Assembly: GCA_963724945.1 (NCBI GenBank)
Contig: CAVRWL010000003.1
Location: 1-64,000, forward strand
Reading direction: 5' to 3'
Source: Hyphomicrobium_A sp963724945
Lineage (GTDB): Bacteria; Pseudomonadota; Alphaproteobacteria; Rhizobiales; Hyphomicrobiaceae
Length of the DNA stretch: 64,000 nt
This document shows, piece after piece, positions 53,061-61,476 of this stretch (position 1 is the first letter of the stretch; each line of letters opens with the position of its first letter). The notes below the pieces were generated by a model. It was not told the DNA's origin, did not search any database, and worked only from the letters and a program-made list of their open reading frames with translations. The position numbers and the translations under genes were made by a program.

Positions 53061-53680
53061 TCGAGAGCGACCAGGTGTGTCTGATCGACGACGACGAGGC
53101 GGTGCGCGACTCCGTCGGCCTGCTCTTGGAGAACCACGAGTTCCAGGTATCGAGCTTCGCCTCGGCCGAGGCCTTTCTCACCGAGATGGAGAAGGGCCTG
53201 CAGCCGTCCTGCGTCGTGTCCGACGTCAAGATGCCGGGCCTATCGGGCCTCGACTTGCAGCGCGTCCTCGCCGAGCAGCAGGCCAAGATCCCCTTGATCC
53301 TGATCACCGGTCACGGCGACATCGCCATGGCGGTCGCCGCCGTGAAGGCGGGCGCGCACGACTTCATCGAGAAGCCGTTCGACGACCACAGGCTGCTCGA
53401 GAGCATCACCAATGCGCTTGACGAGGCGCGGCGCAAGAAGGCCCACGACGACACACTGCAGGAGTTTGCCGCCCGCATCGGGGAATTGTCGGTGCGCCAG
53501 CGCCAGGTGATGGATCTCGCGGTCAAAGGCTATTCGAACAAGGAGATCGCCCAGGAACTCGGCATCAGCCCGCGCACGGTCGAGACCTACCGCGCCTGGG
53601 TGATGGAGAAGACGGGCGCGCGCAATCTTGCCGATCTCGTCCGCCTCGCTATGCGCCTCGAGGCGGCGGATAACGGCTGA
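53057..53680 (+). CDS. FixJ/NarL-type response regulator
   Basis: 207 residues. Receiver: VCLIDDDEAVRDSVGLLLEN, phospho-Asp in CVVSDVKMPGLSG, Lys in DFIEKPFDDH. A LuxR-type helix-turn-helix follows: LSVRQRQVMDLAVKGYSNKE, IAQELGISPRTVETYRAWVM. Co-transcribed with the MASE1 kinase. A GC-rich bidirectional terminator separates it from the convergent pqqA. LuxR-type regulators paired with such kinases control PQQ-dependent alcohol dehydrogenases in other bacteria, so a link is plausible (inference). Confidence 0.92.
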   Translation: MIESDQVCLIDDDEAVRDSVGLLLENHEFQVSSFASAEAFLTEMEKGLQPSCVVSDVKMPGLSGLDLQRVLAEQQAKIPLILITGHGDIAMAVAAVKAGAHDFIEKPFDDHRLLESITNALDEARRKKAHDDTLQEFAARIGELSVRQRQVMDLAVKGYSNKEIAQELGISPRTVETYRAWVMEKTGARNLADLVRLAMRLEAADNG

Positions 53681-53698
53681 AGCGAGCGCGAAACGAGT

Positions 53699-53726
53699 TG
53701 CGGCGGCCGAGAGGTCGGCCGCCGCA
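53699..53726. terminator. bidirectional terminator between regulator and pqqA
   Basis: tgcggcggccga, gagg, tcggccgccgca: a perfect 12-bp stem followed by tttg on the + strand. It sits 19 bp after the regulator stop and 27 bp from the pqqA stop. Confidence 0.8.
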
Positions 53727-53752
53727 TTTGCGGTGTCGCAGAACCGGTAGAG

Positions 53753-53842
53753 TTAGATGATGTCGATCTCGGCCGGCAGATAGCTCGTAACCTCGAGCCC
53801 AACTTCCTGCTCACGCACCTGCGGCTTGTTCCAAGTCTTCAT
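53753..53842 (-). CDS. pqqA: PQQ precursor peptide PqqA
   Basis: 29 residues: MKTWNKPQVREQ then EVGLEVTSYLPAEIDII. The Glu17-Val-Thr-Ser-Tyr21 core is the E-x3-Y pair that PqqE cross-links to build pyrroloquinoline quinone, and the AEID tail matches PqqA of methylotrophic Alphaproteobacteria. The start at 53842 has AAGGAGG seven bases upstream, a strong site fitting a highly expressed substrate. No pqqB-E follow within the window; the downstream side is the convergent regulator, so this copy is detached from the biosynthetic operon. Confidence 0.88.
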   Translation of the reverse strand: MKTWNKPQVREQEVGLEVTSYLPAEIDII

Positions 53843-54018
53843 GTTGTTTCCTCCTTGAGCGGGCAACAGAGAGACGACCCCTCCACCCGTTAGTGAATTT
53901 AGCGGGGCGTCCCGAATTCGGGCAATTGAAATTTTCGCTATCGGGAACATTAGGTAAGCTTATGCGCCGTGACGGGGAACCGCAGCGCGGCGCAGCATCG
54001 TTTCCGCAGCGCGGAAAA

Positions 54019-54483
54019 CTATTCCGCGGCGGTCCACTTCTTGAGCGAGTTCAGCGCCGAAGGCCGGCACGGTCCCAAGGGCCCTACCGCGTTGAGCGCA
54101 GTCGTCTCGTCGCCGCGGGCCATCGCCTGCGAGTAGTTGACCTCGCAGTATGCCGCCTGCTGACGCTGCAGCTCCGCCTGGGACTTGACCTTCTCGGCGT
54201 CCGGGTCGTGGATGGCGGCAAGCTTGGGATCCGGGATCGAGGCGGTCTCGTCGCCGGGCGGCGGCAGGTGATCGAGCGTGGGGGGAACAACGAGCGGCGC
54301 CCGCGCGGCAAGCTTGGGATCGCCGGTGCTCGTTTTCGCCTTTGCCGAATCGGACAGCCCCACCATGTCGAAGATGCCGCCATTGAACTGCACGTCGTCC
54401 ATGGAGCAGCCGGCCACGCCGAGCCCGAGAGCGGAGGCGGCGAAGAGCACCATTCCTTTTGCGAGGCGGATTCTCGCTGTCAT
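54019..54483 (-). CDS. putative outer-membrane lipoprotein
   Basis: 154 residues. Signal GMVLFAASALGLGVAGCSMD with lipobox VAGC and Ser/Met/Asp following. The mature part has DDVQFNGGIFDMVGLSDSAK, a Pro-rich stretch (VVPPTLDHLPPPGDE), a helix (KVKSQAELQRQQAAYCEVNY) and a C-terminal Cys (GPLGPCRPS), making a possible disulfide. The first motif is familiar from Rhizobiales hypothetical lipoproteins next to lspA. Function unknown; the neighbour lspA encodes the lipoprotein signal peptidase. Confidence 0.75.
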   Translation of the reverse strand: MTARIRLAKGMVLFAASALGLGVAGCSMDDVQFNGGIFDMVGLSDSAKAKTSTGDPKLAARAPLVVPPTLDHLPPPGDETASIPDPKLAAIHDPDAEKVKSQAELQRQQAAYCEVNYSQAMARGDETTALNAVGPLGPCRPSALNSLKKWTAAE

Positions 54484-54535
54484 CCCAACCCCCTGGCCGA
54501 CAATCCCGCTCGGCCGCGCCTTCTAAACGCCTGCG

Positions 54536-55063
54536 CTACAACGTCTTTGCGGCGTCTTTGCAACTCCCTAGGGCCGAGTCATACAGCAGCCCCATGACCC
54601 CGGCAACAATACCCACATCGGCAACGTTGAACACGTACCAATAGAAGCCGAACGCGTGCAGCGAGAAGAAGTCCGCAACCCCCCCGAGCCGGACCCGGTC
54701 GATGGCATTGCCCAGCGCGCCGCCCATGACGAGGCCCAAGCTGACGGCCATCAGCCGGTTGGCGCCGCCGCGAGCGAGCCAGACCCACAGCGCGCACGTG
54801 GCGAGGACGCCGAAGCCCGCCAGCATGAGCTGGCCCCTGTAGCTGTCCTGGTCGAGGAGGCTGTAGCTGATGCCGATGTTCTTGACGTAGACGAGGTCGA
54901 GGAACGGGGCCACGGCGACACGGCCGCGCTCGGCGATGCGGTAGAGATCGAGCATCCACCACTTGGACGCCTGGTCGATGAGGAGCGTTGCAACGCACGC
55001 GATGAGCCCGAGCCGCGAGTAGGGCCCCCAGAGCCACGAGCGCGCGCCGGCCGGCTGCGTCAT
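54536..55063 (-). CDS. lspA: lipoprotein signal peptidase
   Basis: 175 residues, four membrane helices. Catalytic Asp residues are in GGALGNAIDRVRLGGVADFF and YWYVFNVADVGIVAGVMGLL. Start MTQPAGARSWLW; the ATG overlaps the ileS stop (ATGA). Cleaves prolipoproteins before the lipid-modified Cys. Part of the ribF-ileS-lspA unit. Confidence 0.96.
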   Translation of the reverse strand: MTQPAGARSWLWGPYSRLGLIACVATLLIDQASKWWMLDLYRIAERGRVAVAPFLDLVYVKNIGISYSLLDQDSYRGQLMLAGFGVLATCALWVWLARGGANRLMAVSLGLVMGGALGNAIDRVRLGGVADFFSLHAFGFYWYVFNVADVGIVAGVMGLLYDSALGSCKDAAKTL

Positions 55064-58000
55064 TTGCGGCCACCTTTCGCGCGCGCGTCGAACTCGCGCA
55101 CGGCGGCGGCGTCGCGCTGAGAGAGATCGGGAAACTCCGCATCGGCGCCGACGTCGGGCAGGATGCGCCAGGAGCGCGCGCATTTCCTCCCCTCGGCGCG
55201 TTTGGGCACGACGCCTACGCCCGGCACGTCAGGGAGCGTGAAGGCTCCCTCGGGCGGCGCCTTGGCGATGAGCCGGGCGGCGCTCGTGATCGACACCTCG
55301 GCGAGGTCGACGCCTTCGAGCGCGCTCAGGGTGTCCCGGTCCTCCACGTAGATCTCCGGTGCCGCCTCGAGGCTCGAGCCGATGCGCTTTGCCGCGCGCT
55401 CGAGCTCGAGCGCGCCGGTGACGACCGAGCGCACGCGCCGCACCTGCTCCCATTTGCGCGCAAGCTCGTCGTTGCGCCAGGCCTTGTCCGGCTCCGGGAA
55501 CGCCTCGAGGTGCACCGAGCCTTCGCGGCAGACATCGCGCGCGAGCCAGGCTTCCTCGGCGGTGAACGACAGGATCGGCGCGAGCCAGGCGACGAGCGCA
55601 TTGAAGATCGCATCGATCACCGTCAACGCCGCGCGCCGCTTCACGCTGGAATAAGGCTCGCAGTAGAGCGCGTCCTTGCGGATGTCGAAGTAGAACGCGG
55701 AGAGCTCCGAGTTCATGAAGTGGGTCAGCATGGCGACGACCTTACGGTAGTCGTAGGTGGCATAGGCTAAGCGCACGTCCTCCTCGAGCTCGGCGAGCCG
55801 GTGCAGCATCAGGCGTTCGAGCTCGAGGTCGCGCATGTCCTTGAACTTGACGCGGTCCTCTGGCCTCAGGTGCGCGAGCGCGCCGAGCATCCAGCGCAGC
55901 GTGTTCCTGAGCTTGCGGTAGGCCTCGACCGCGGCCTGCACGATGCCGGGTCCGAAGCGGATGTCGCCGGTGGTGTCGGCGGAGGCGACCCACAAGCGCA
56001 GGATGTCGGCGCCTGAGGTCTTCATCACCTCCTGCGGCGACAGCGTGTTGCCCTTGGACTTCGACATCTTCTCCTCGCCCTTCTCGTCGAGGATGAAGCC
56101 GTGGGTCAGCACGATGTCGAAGGGCGCGCGCGCGCGTGTGCCGCAGGATTCCAGAAGCGATGACTGGAACCAGCCGCGGTGCTGGTCGGAGCCTTCCAGA
56201 TACATGACGCGGTCCTTGCCGCCGTCGCGCATGCCGCTTGATGCCGGCGAGGCCGGGGAAGTGCTCGGCGTCCTCCAGCACGAAAGCGTGCGTGGAGCCG
56301 GAATCGAACCACACGTCGAGGATGTCGCGCACTTGCTCCCAGTCGGCAGGGCTCTCGACGAGGCCGGCAAGGAAGCGCTCTTTGGCGCCGTCGGCGAACC
56401 ACACATCGGCGCCCTCTTGCGGCGAAGGCGTCGGCGATGCGTGCGATCAGCTCCTTCGATTTGGCAAACTTTGCCGACGGGATCACCTCGCCCGTCTCCT
56501 TGTTGCGGAACACGGCGATCGGAACGCCCCAGGCGCGCTGGCGCGAGACGACCCAGTCGGGGCGCCCCTCGATCATGCCGCGGATGCGGTTCTCGCCCGA
56601 GGCGGGCACCCACTCGGTCTCCTCGATCGCCTTCAGGGCGAGCTGGCGCAGGCTCTGGTTGCCGCTCTTAGGGACCCCCTTGAGCGGCTTATCCATGGCG
56701 ATGAACCACTGCGGCGTGTTGCGGAAGATGACGGGCTTCTTGGAGCGCCAGGAATGGGGGTACTGGTGCTTCAGGCGCCCGCGCGCGATGAGCGCGTTCG
56801 CCGCGATCAGCGCCTTGATGACGGCGTCGTTGGCGTCGCCCTTGTCGCCTTTCTCGTTGAGAACGCGCTTTCCCTCGAAGCCAGGCGCCTCCTTGGTCAT
56901 GACGCCGTCGGCGTCGACGGTGAAAGGGATGCCCACGTCGATGCCGCGCTCTTTCAGCTTCGCGGCATTGGCCATCCAGATCTGATAGTCGTCGGTGCCG
57001 TGACCGGGTGCGGTGTGCACGAAGCCGGTCCCGGTGTCCTCGGTGACGTGCGCGCCGTCGAGCAGCGGCACGTCGAACCCGTAGCCGACGAACTCACCCT
57101 CCAGGAATCCGAAGCGGCGCAGCGGGTGCGCGCACACGAGCTCGGCGAGCTCCGCCGACGCCACTGCGCGCACGCGCTTAAAGCTCTCGACCTTCGCCGC
57201 TTTCATGACATCCGCGGCGAGCTTGTCGGCGAGGATCAGCCGCTCCCCGGCTTGCGCCCAGTTTCCCTCCGGCGCCGCGGTGACCTCGTAGAGGCCGTAG
57301 GCGATCTTTGACGAGAACGAGATCGCGCGGTTGCCCGGGATGGTCCAAGGCGTCGTCGTCCAGATCACGACCGAGGCGCCGCCGAGATCGGAGGATCCCT
57401 CAAGGACGCCGAGCTCGTCCGTCTCTTCAACCGAAGCGAGCTCGGGCCGCTCCCCGGAATAGGCGACCGGGAACTTCACCCAGATCGTGTCCGACTGATA
57501 GTCCTGGTACTCGACCTCGGCCTCGGCGAGCGCGGTCTTCTCCACCACCGACCACATCACCGGCTTCGACCCGCGATAGAGCGTGCCGTTCATGGCGAAC
57601 TTCATGAGCTCAGAGGCGATCGCGGCCTCCGCCGCAAAGCTCATCGTCAGGTAGGGGTGCGCCCAGTCGCCGACGATGCCGAGCCGCTTGAACTCCTCGC
57701 GCTGCACCTCGACCCAGTGGCGAGCGAACTCGCGGCACTCGGCGCGGAACTCGTTGATCGGCACGGCGTCCTTGTTGCGGCCCTTGGCGCGATAATTTTC
57801 CTCGATCTTCCACTCGATGGGGAGCCCGTGGCAGTCCCAGCCCGGCACGTAGTTGGAGTCATACCCCAGCATCGTCTGCGATTTGACGACGAGGTCCTTG
57901 AGGATCTTGTTCAGCGCATGCCCGATATGGATCTGGCCGTTGGCGTAGGGCGGCCCGTCGTGCAGCAGGAACTTCGCACGCCCGCGCGCGGCCTCGCGCA

Positions 58001-58260
58001 GGCGGTCGTAGAGCCCGATCTCGCCCCAGTGCGCGAGCAGCCGGGGCTCGAGCTCGGGCAGCCCCGCCTTCATGGGGAAGTCGGTCTTGGGCAAAAATAG
58101 CGTCTGGCTCCAGTCGCGCCCTTGCGACGGCTCAGCCGGCGCCGAAGCTTGCGGCGCAGGCTTCGCGGGCACGGGTGCTGTCGCGCCTTGCGCCTTTGCC
58201 TTCGTCTTGGTCTTGGTTTTGGTTGGGGCAGCCTTCCTTGCCGCCGTCGCTTTTGGCCAT
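55060..58260 (-). CDS. ileS: isoleucyl-tRNA synthetase, three frameshifts
   Basis: About 1,065 residues after removing three extra bases: an A in the run at 58251-58254, one near 56416-56418 and one near 56235. The corrected N-terminus is MAKATAARKAAPTKTKTKTK, a basic Lys/Ala extension. Class I motifs: HDGPPYANGQIHIGHALNKI (HIGH), and EEKMSKSKGNTLSPQEVMKT (KMSKS); editing domain VVIWTTTPWTIPGNRAISFS. DVWFADGAKERFLAGLVESP and KRMRDGGKDRVMYLEGSDQH bridge the breaks. Single-copy and essential, so the breaks are sequence errors. Lies between ribF and lspA. Confidence 0.95.
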
Positions 58261-58337
58261 CGCTCATCTCGCCGCTTGTCTCGCGGGGGGTTCTAGCAAC
58301 ATGGCTCCCGGTAATCCAGGCGCCCGCGCGGGGCGTG

Positions 58338-59282
58338 TCATATGCCCAGTGCCGCAGGGGCTTGCTCGAGGATCGCTCGGGCGCGGGCGCAATCGGCCTG
58401 CATCTGCGCGATGAGCGCCTCGCTCGACGCGAACTTACGGTCCGCGCGGATAAAGTCGATGAACTCCACCGCAATCTCGCGGCCGTAGAGGTCGCCTTCG
58501 AATCCGAACAGGAACACCTCCAAGACCGGCATGCCGTCGTCATAGGTCGGGCGCGTGCCGAGATATGCGGCGCCGTCGTAGCGCTCAGCCCCGAGATAAG
58601 CGCGCACCGCATAGATGCCGTGACCGAGGCCGGTGCCCTGCGCCAAGGGAACGTTGGCGGTGGGGAACCCGAGGCCGAGCCCACGCTTGGCCCCGCCGAC
58701 GACCGCGCCGGACGCGCGCCACCAACGCCCAAGCATGTGGGCCGCCCCCTTCACGTCGGCTTGCGCGAGCCGCAGCCTGATCGCGCTCGATGAGAACACC
58801 TCGCCGTCCTCGGCGACGGGCGCAATGACCGTGAGCCCGAAGCCGAGCTTGTCGGCGGCGGCTTGCATCGTCTCGGGCGTGCCTGAGCGGCCCTTGCCGA
58901 AGAAGAAATCGTGGCCGATGACGATGTGGCGCGCGCGCAAGGCGTCGATCAGCACGCGCTTGATGAAGTCGTCGGCGGAAAGCCCAGCCATATCGGCGTC
59001 GAAAGCGAGCACGATCGCCAGATCGAGCCCCAGCCCCTCGAAGATCTGCAGCTTCTCCTTGAGTAGCGTCAGGCGGAAATGCGGCTCCTCGGGATGAAAG
59101 AACTCGCGCGGGTGCGGCTCGAAGATGAGGGCGCCGGCGGGAGCGCCGAGTGCGCGCGCGCGTTCCACGGCGGCCGCAAGCAGCGCCTGATGGCCGCGGT
59201 GCACGCCGTCGAAGTTGCCGATGGCGAGCACGCCGCCTTGCGCCTCTTTTGGCACTTCGCGGTAGCCGTGAACGACTTGCAT
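58338..59282 (-). CDS. ribF: bifunctional riboflavin kinase/FAD synthetase
   Basis: 314 residues. N-terminal FAD synthetase: VLAIGNFDGVHRGHQALLAA, IGHDFFFGKGRSGTPETMQA. C-terminal riboflavin kinase: GLGLGFPTANVPLAQG, GAAYLGTRPTYDDGMPVLEV, DLYGREIAVEFIDFIRADRK. Makes FMN then FAD. Upstream of ileS by ~75 bp, the standard proteobacterial order. Confidence 0.96.
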   Translation of the reverse strand: MQVVHGYREVPKEAQGGVLAIGNFDGVHRGHQALLAAAVERARALGAPAGALIFEPHPREFFHPEEPHFRLTLLKEKLQIFEGLGLDLAIVLAFDADMAGLSADDFIKRVLIDALRARHIVIGHDFFFGKGRSGTPETMQAAADKLGFGLTVIAPVAEDGEVFSSSAIRLRLAQADVKGAAHMLGRWWRASGAVVGGAKRGLGLGFPTANVPLAQGTGLGHGIYAVRAYLGAERYDGAAYLGTRPTYDDGMPVLEVFLFGFEGDLYGREIAVEFIDFIRADRKFASSEALIAQMQADCARARAILEQAPAALGI

Positions 59283-59350
59283 AGCCCTCGTGCCGCCTCC
59301 ACCCGCGCCGTCTAAATTTTGCCGCTCATCTCTAGCATTCTGCCGCGCCC

Positions 59351-59488
59351 ATGAAGGATTGGATCCCCCAGATCGTGATCGGCATCATCGTAACGGTGGT
59401 TGGCACCGTTCTCGCCAACGCTGTCGTGCGCGGCCACGGCCACCATACGCTTCCGGGCATCCATTTTTCGGCCGGCGCAAGGCGTTAG
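59351..59488 (+). CDS. small membrane peptide with His-rich tail
   Basis: 45 residues: MKDWIPQIVIGIIVTVVGTV, then LANAVVRGHGHHTLPGIHFS and a basic end. One N-terminal helix and a His-rich segment (RGHGHH). The upstream Shine-Dalgarno is weak. It sits in a 240-bp gap between ribF and the MaoC gene, on the other strand. Unrelated to the SW-type microproteins. Confidence 0.45.
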   Translation: MKDWIPQIVIGIIVTVVGTVLANAVVRGHGHHTLPGIHFSAGARR

Positions 59489-59526
59489 CTGCAAGCCCCG
59501 AAACGTGAGCTTCGAGCAGTCCCGCT

Positions 59527-59961
59527 TCACGCCGGACGGCCGGGGACCATGAGAACGGCCTCGCCCTCGACCACGGGCTTGCCGTTGACGCTGCACACGC
59601 ACGCGAACTTGGCGCGCTTCTTCTCCGGCATCAGCTCGGCGACCTTCACCGTCGTCACCACCTCATCGCCGATCTTGACCGGTGCCTTGAAAAAGAGCGT
59701 CTGCGAGACGTAGATGGCGCCCGGCCCCGGCAGCTTCATGCCGAACACCGCCGAGATGTAGGCGGCCGAAAGCATGCCGTGCGCGATGCGCCCCTTGAAT
59801 AGGGTTGTGGCGGCGTAGTCGGCGTCCATGTGCACGGGGTTCTCGTCGCCGGAGACATCGGCGAAGGCGGCGATGGTGGCTTCCGTCACGGTGTTGCAGA
59901 GGCTCGCCTCCTGCCCGACGCTAAGATCCTCGAAGTAAACGCCCTTTGACGCCGTCGCCAT
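59527..59961 (-). CDS. MaoC-family enoyl-CoA hydratase
   Basis: 144 residues, single hot-dog domain. Catalytic motif FADVSGDENPVHMDADYAAT with Asp and His, then GRIAHGMLSAAYISAVFGMK and YVSQTLFFKAPVKIGDEVVT. Family members are R-specific enoyl-CoA hydratases (PhaJ type) acting in polyhydroxyalkanoate or fatty-acid metabolism, which would fit the acyl-CoA synthetase 1.5 kb away. Substrate not known. Confidence 0.9.
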   Translation of the reverse strand: MATASKGVYFEDLSVGQEASLCNTVTEATIAAFADVSGDENPVHMDADYAATTLFKGRIAHGMLSAAYISAVFGMKLPGPGAIYVSQTLFFKAPVKIGDEVVTTVKVAELMPEKKRAKFACVCSVNGKPVVEGEAVLMVPGRPA

Positions 59962-60185
59962 GCCCCTTGCTCCCTTGGTTACCGGCTTTTTTCTGAAAGC
60001 GCGGCGACACTATCCGCGCCCGCCCTATGGGGCAATAACGCCCGTCCGCGCCGCGTTGGCTATGGCACCCGATCCGTGGTTGCACCGGGCCGGGCCGGCG
60101 AGCTATAAGGCGCCATTCCCCAGTTGCCTGGAAACGCTTGGCCCTGCGGACTTGGAGCCGCAGGACGCCGGAGGTCAAAGCCATT

Positions 60186-60999
60186 ATGAGCGACCGTAGA
60201 CCCCTGATGCCGAAGGCGACCGCCGTCTGGCTGGTCGAGAACACGTCGCTGACCTTCGATCAGATCGCGGCCTTCTGCGGGCTACATGTGCTCGAGGTCA
60301 AGGGCATCGCCGACGGCGACGTGGCGCAGGGCATCAAGGGCCTCGATCCGGTGACGTCGGGTCAATTGACACGCGAGGAGATCGAGACGGCCGAGCTCGA
60401 CCCGAACTCACGAGCTGCATCTCGCCGAGCCGAAGGTCGCAGTCCCGGAGACGCCGACCAAAAAGGGTCCGCGCTACACGCCCGTCTCGCGCCGCCAGGA
60501 CCGGCCGAACGCGGTGCTCTGGCTCTTGCGCAATCATCCCGAGCTGAAAGACAGCCAGGTCATGCGCCTCGTCGGCACGACCAAGCCGACGATCGCGCAG
60601 ATCCGCGACCGCACCCATTGGAACGCGCCCAACCTGACGCCGCAGGATCCCGTCACGCTCGGGCTGTGCAGCCAGATTGACCTCGACAACGAGGTGAAGA
60701 AGGCCGCGCGCCGCCTGGAGCGCGAGCGCAAGGAAGCGATGAAGGGCATGGAGAAGGCCGGCACGCTGCTTCCCACGGAGGAGACGACGGCGGAGGCGCC
60801 CGAGCCGCGCAAGACCGAGATCATGCAGCCCAAGGTCGCCGAGCAGCGCGAGGAGACGCCGGAGGAGGAGCAGGCCCGCGTCTTCGCCAAGCTCAAGGGG
60901 ATGAGGGTCGCCGAGGAGCCGCCCGAGGAGGACGAGGAGGAGCCCGCCGCCGAGGGCAAGCCCGGCGAGGACACGGACGGGAGCCCCAAAGAGGAGTAG
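60186..60999 (+). CDS. DUF1013 family protein, one frameshift
   Basis: About 271 residues from MSDRRPLMPKATAVWLVENT. TSLTFDQIAAFCGLHVLEVK and GIADGDVAQGIKGLDPVTSG lead to one extra T at 60408; the frame then resumes with HELHLAEPKV, RPNAVLWLLRNHPELKDSQV (helix-turn-helix-like) and GTTKPTIAQIRDRTHWNAPN. The last ~90 residues are acidic and disordered (EEPPEEDEEEPAAEGK). The family is confined to Alphaproteobacteria; a role as a DNA-binding cell-cycle or transcription factor is suspected from the HTH (inference). Confidence 0.88.
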
Positions 61000-61166
61000 G
61001 CGCGTTCACGCCCTGACCGACGCCGACGCGGCGCCGCGCGTAGAAGGCGATGAGCCCGAGCGGCAAGAGCGGCACGCCTTGCGTCAGCGAGAGAATTCCG
61101 GAGGGCCGGAGCGTAAGAATGGGCAGACGCCAGCGGCGTCCGGCGAGGCGCGGCGCGCGCGCAGCG

Positions 61167-61247
61167 CTACTCCAGGACCCACGGAATCATCAAGAGCAGC
61201 ATGAACAGGATCCAAAGGGCGATCGTCTGCTGCCGAAGCTCGCTCAT
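61167..61247 (-). CDS. 26-residue membrane peptide
   Basis: MSELRQQTIALWILF then MLLLMIPWVLE: a short polar head and one helix. The ATG at 61247 has GGGAG six bases upstream (a second ATG at 61253 would be too close). Too short for certainty. It lies in the 477-bp gap between the DUF1013 gene and the acyl-CoA synthetase, which otherwise holds nothing recognisable. Confidence 0.4.
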   Translation of the reverse strand: MSELRQQTIALWILFMLLLMIPWVLE

Positions 61248-61476
61248 GGCCATCTCCCAGCAAAGCCATGCAGCCCAAGACTACCGCGAATTTCTCTGCC
61301 GCAAAAGGCGGCAGCGCATATTTCCGCATAATGGCCGAGGGGCGGCACTTGAAAACGGGATCGACCAGGATCTTAGGACTTGGGCGTTGCCCGCAATCGC
61401 GGCATTCGCTAGCGTTTCTCAGAGCTTCGCAATTTCTCTAGGCATGATGTCTCTTTAAGAGAGCGCCGACCGACCG

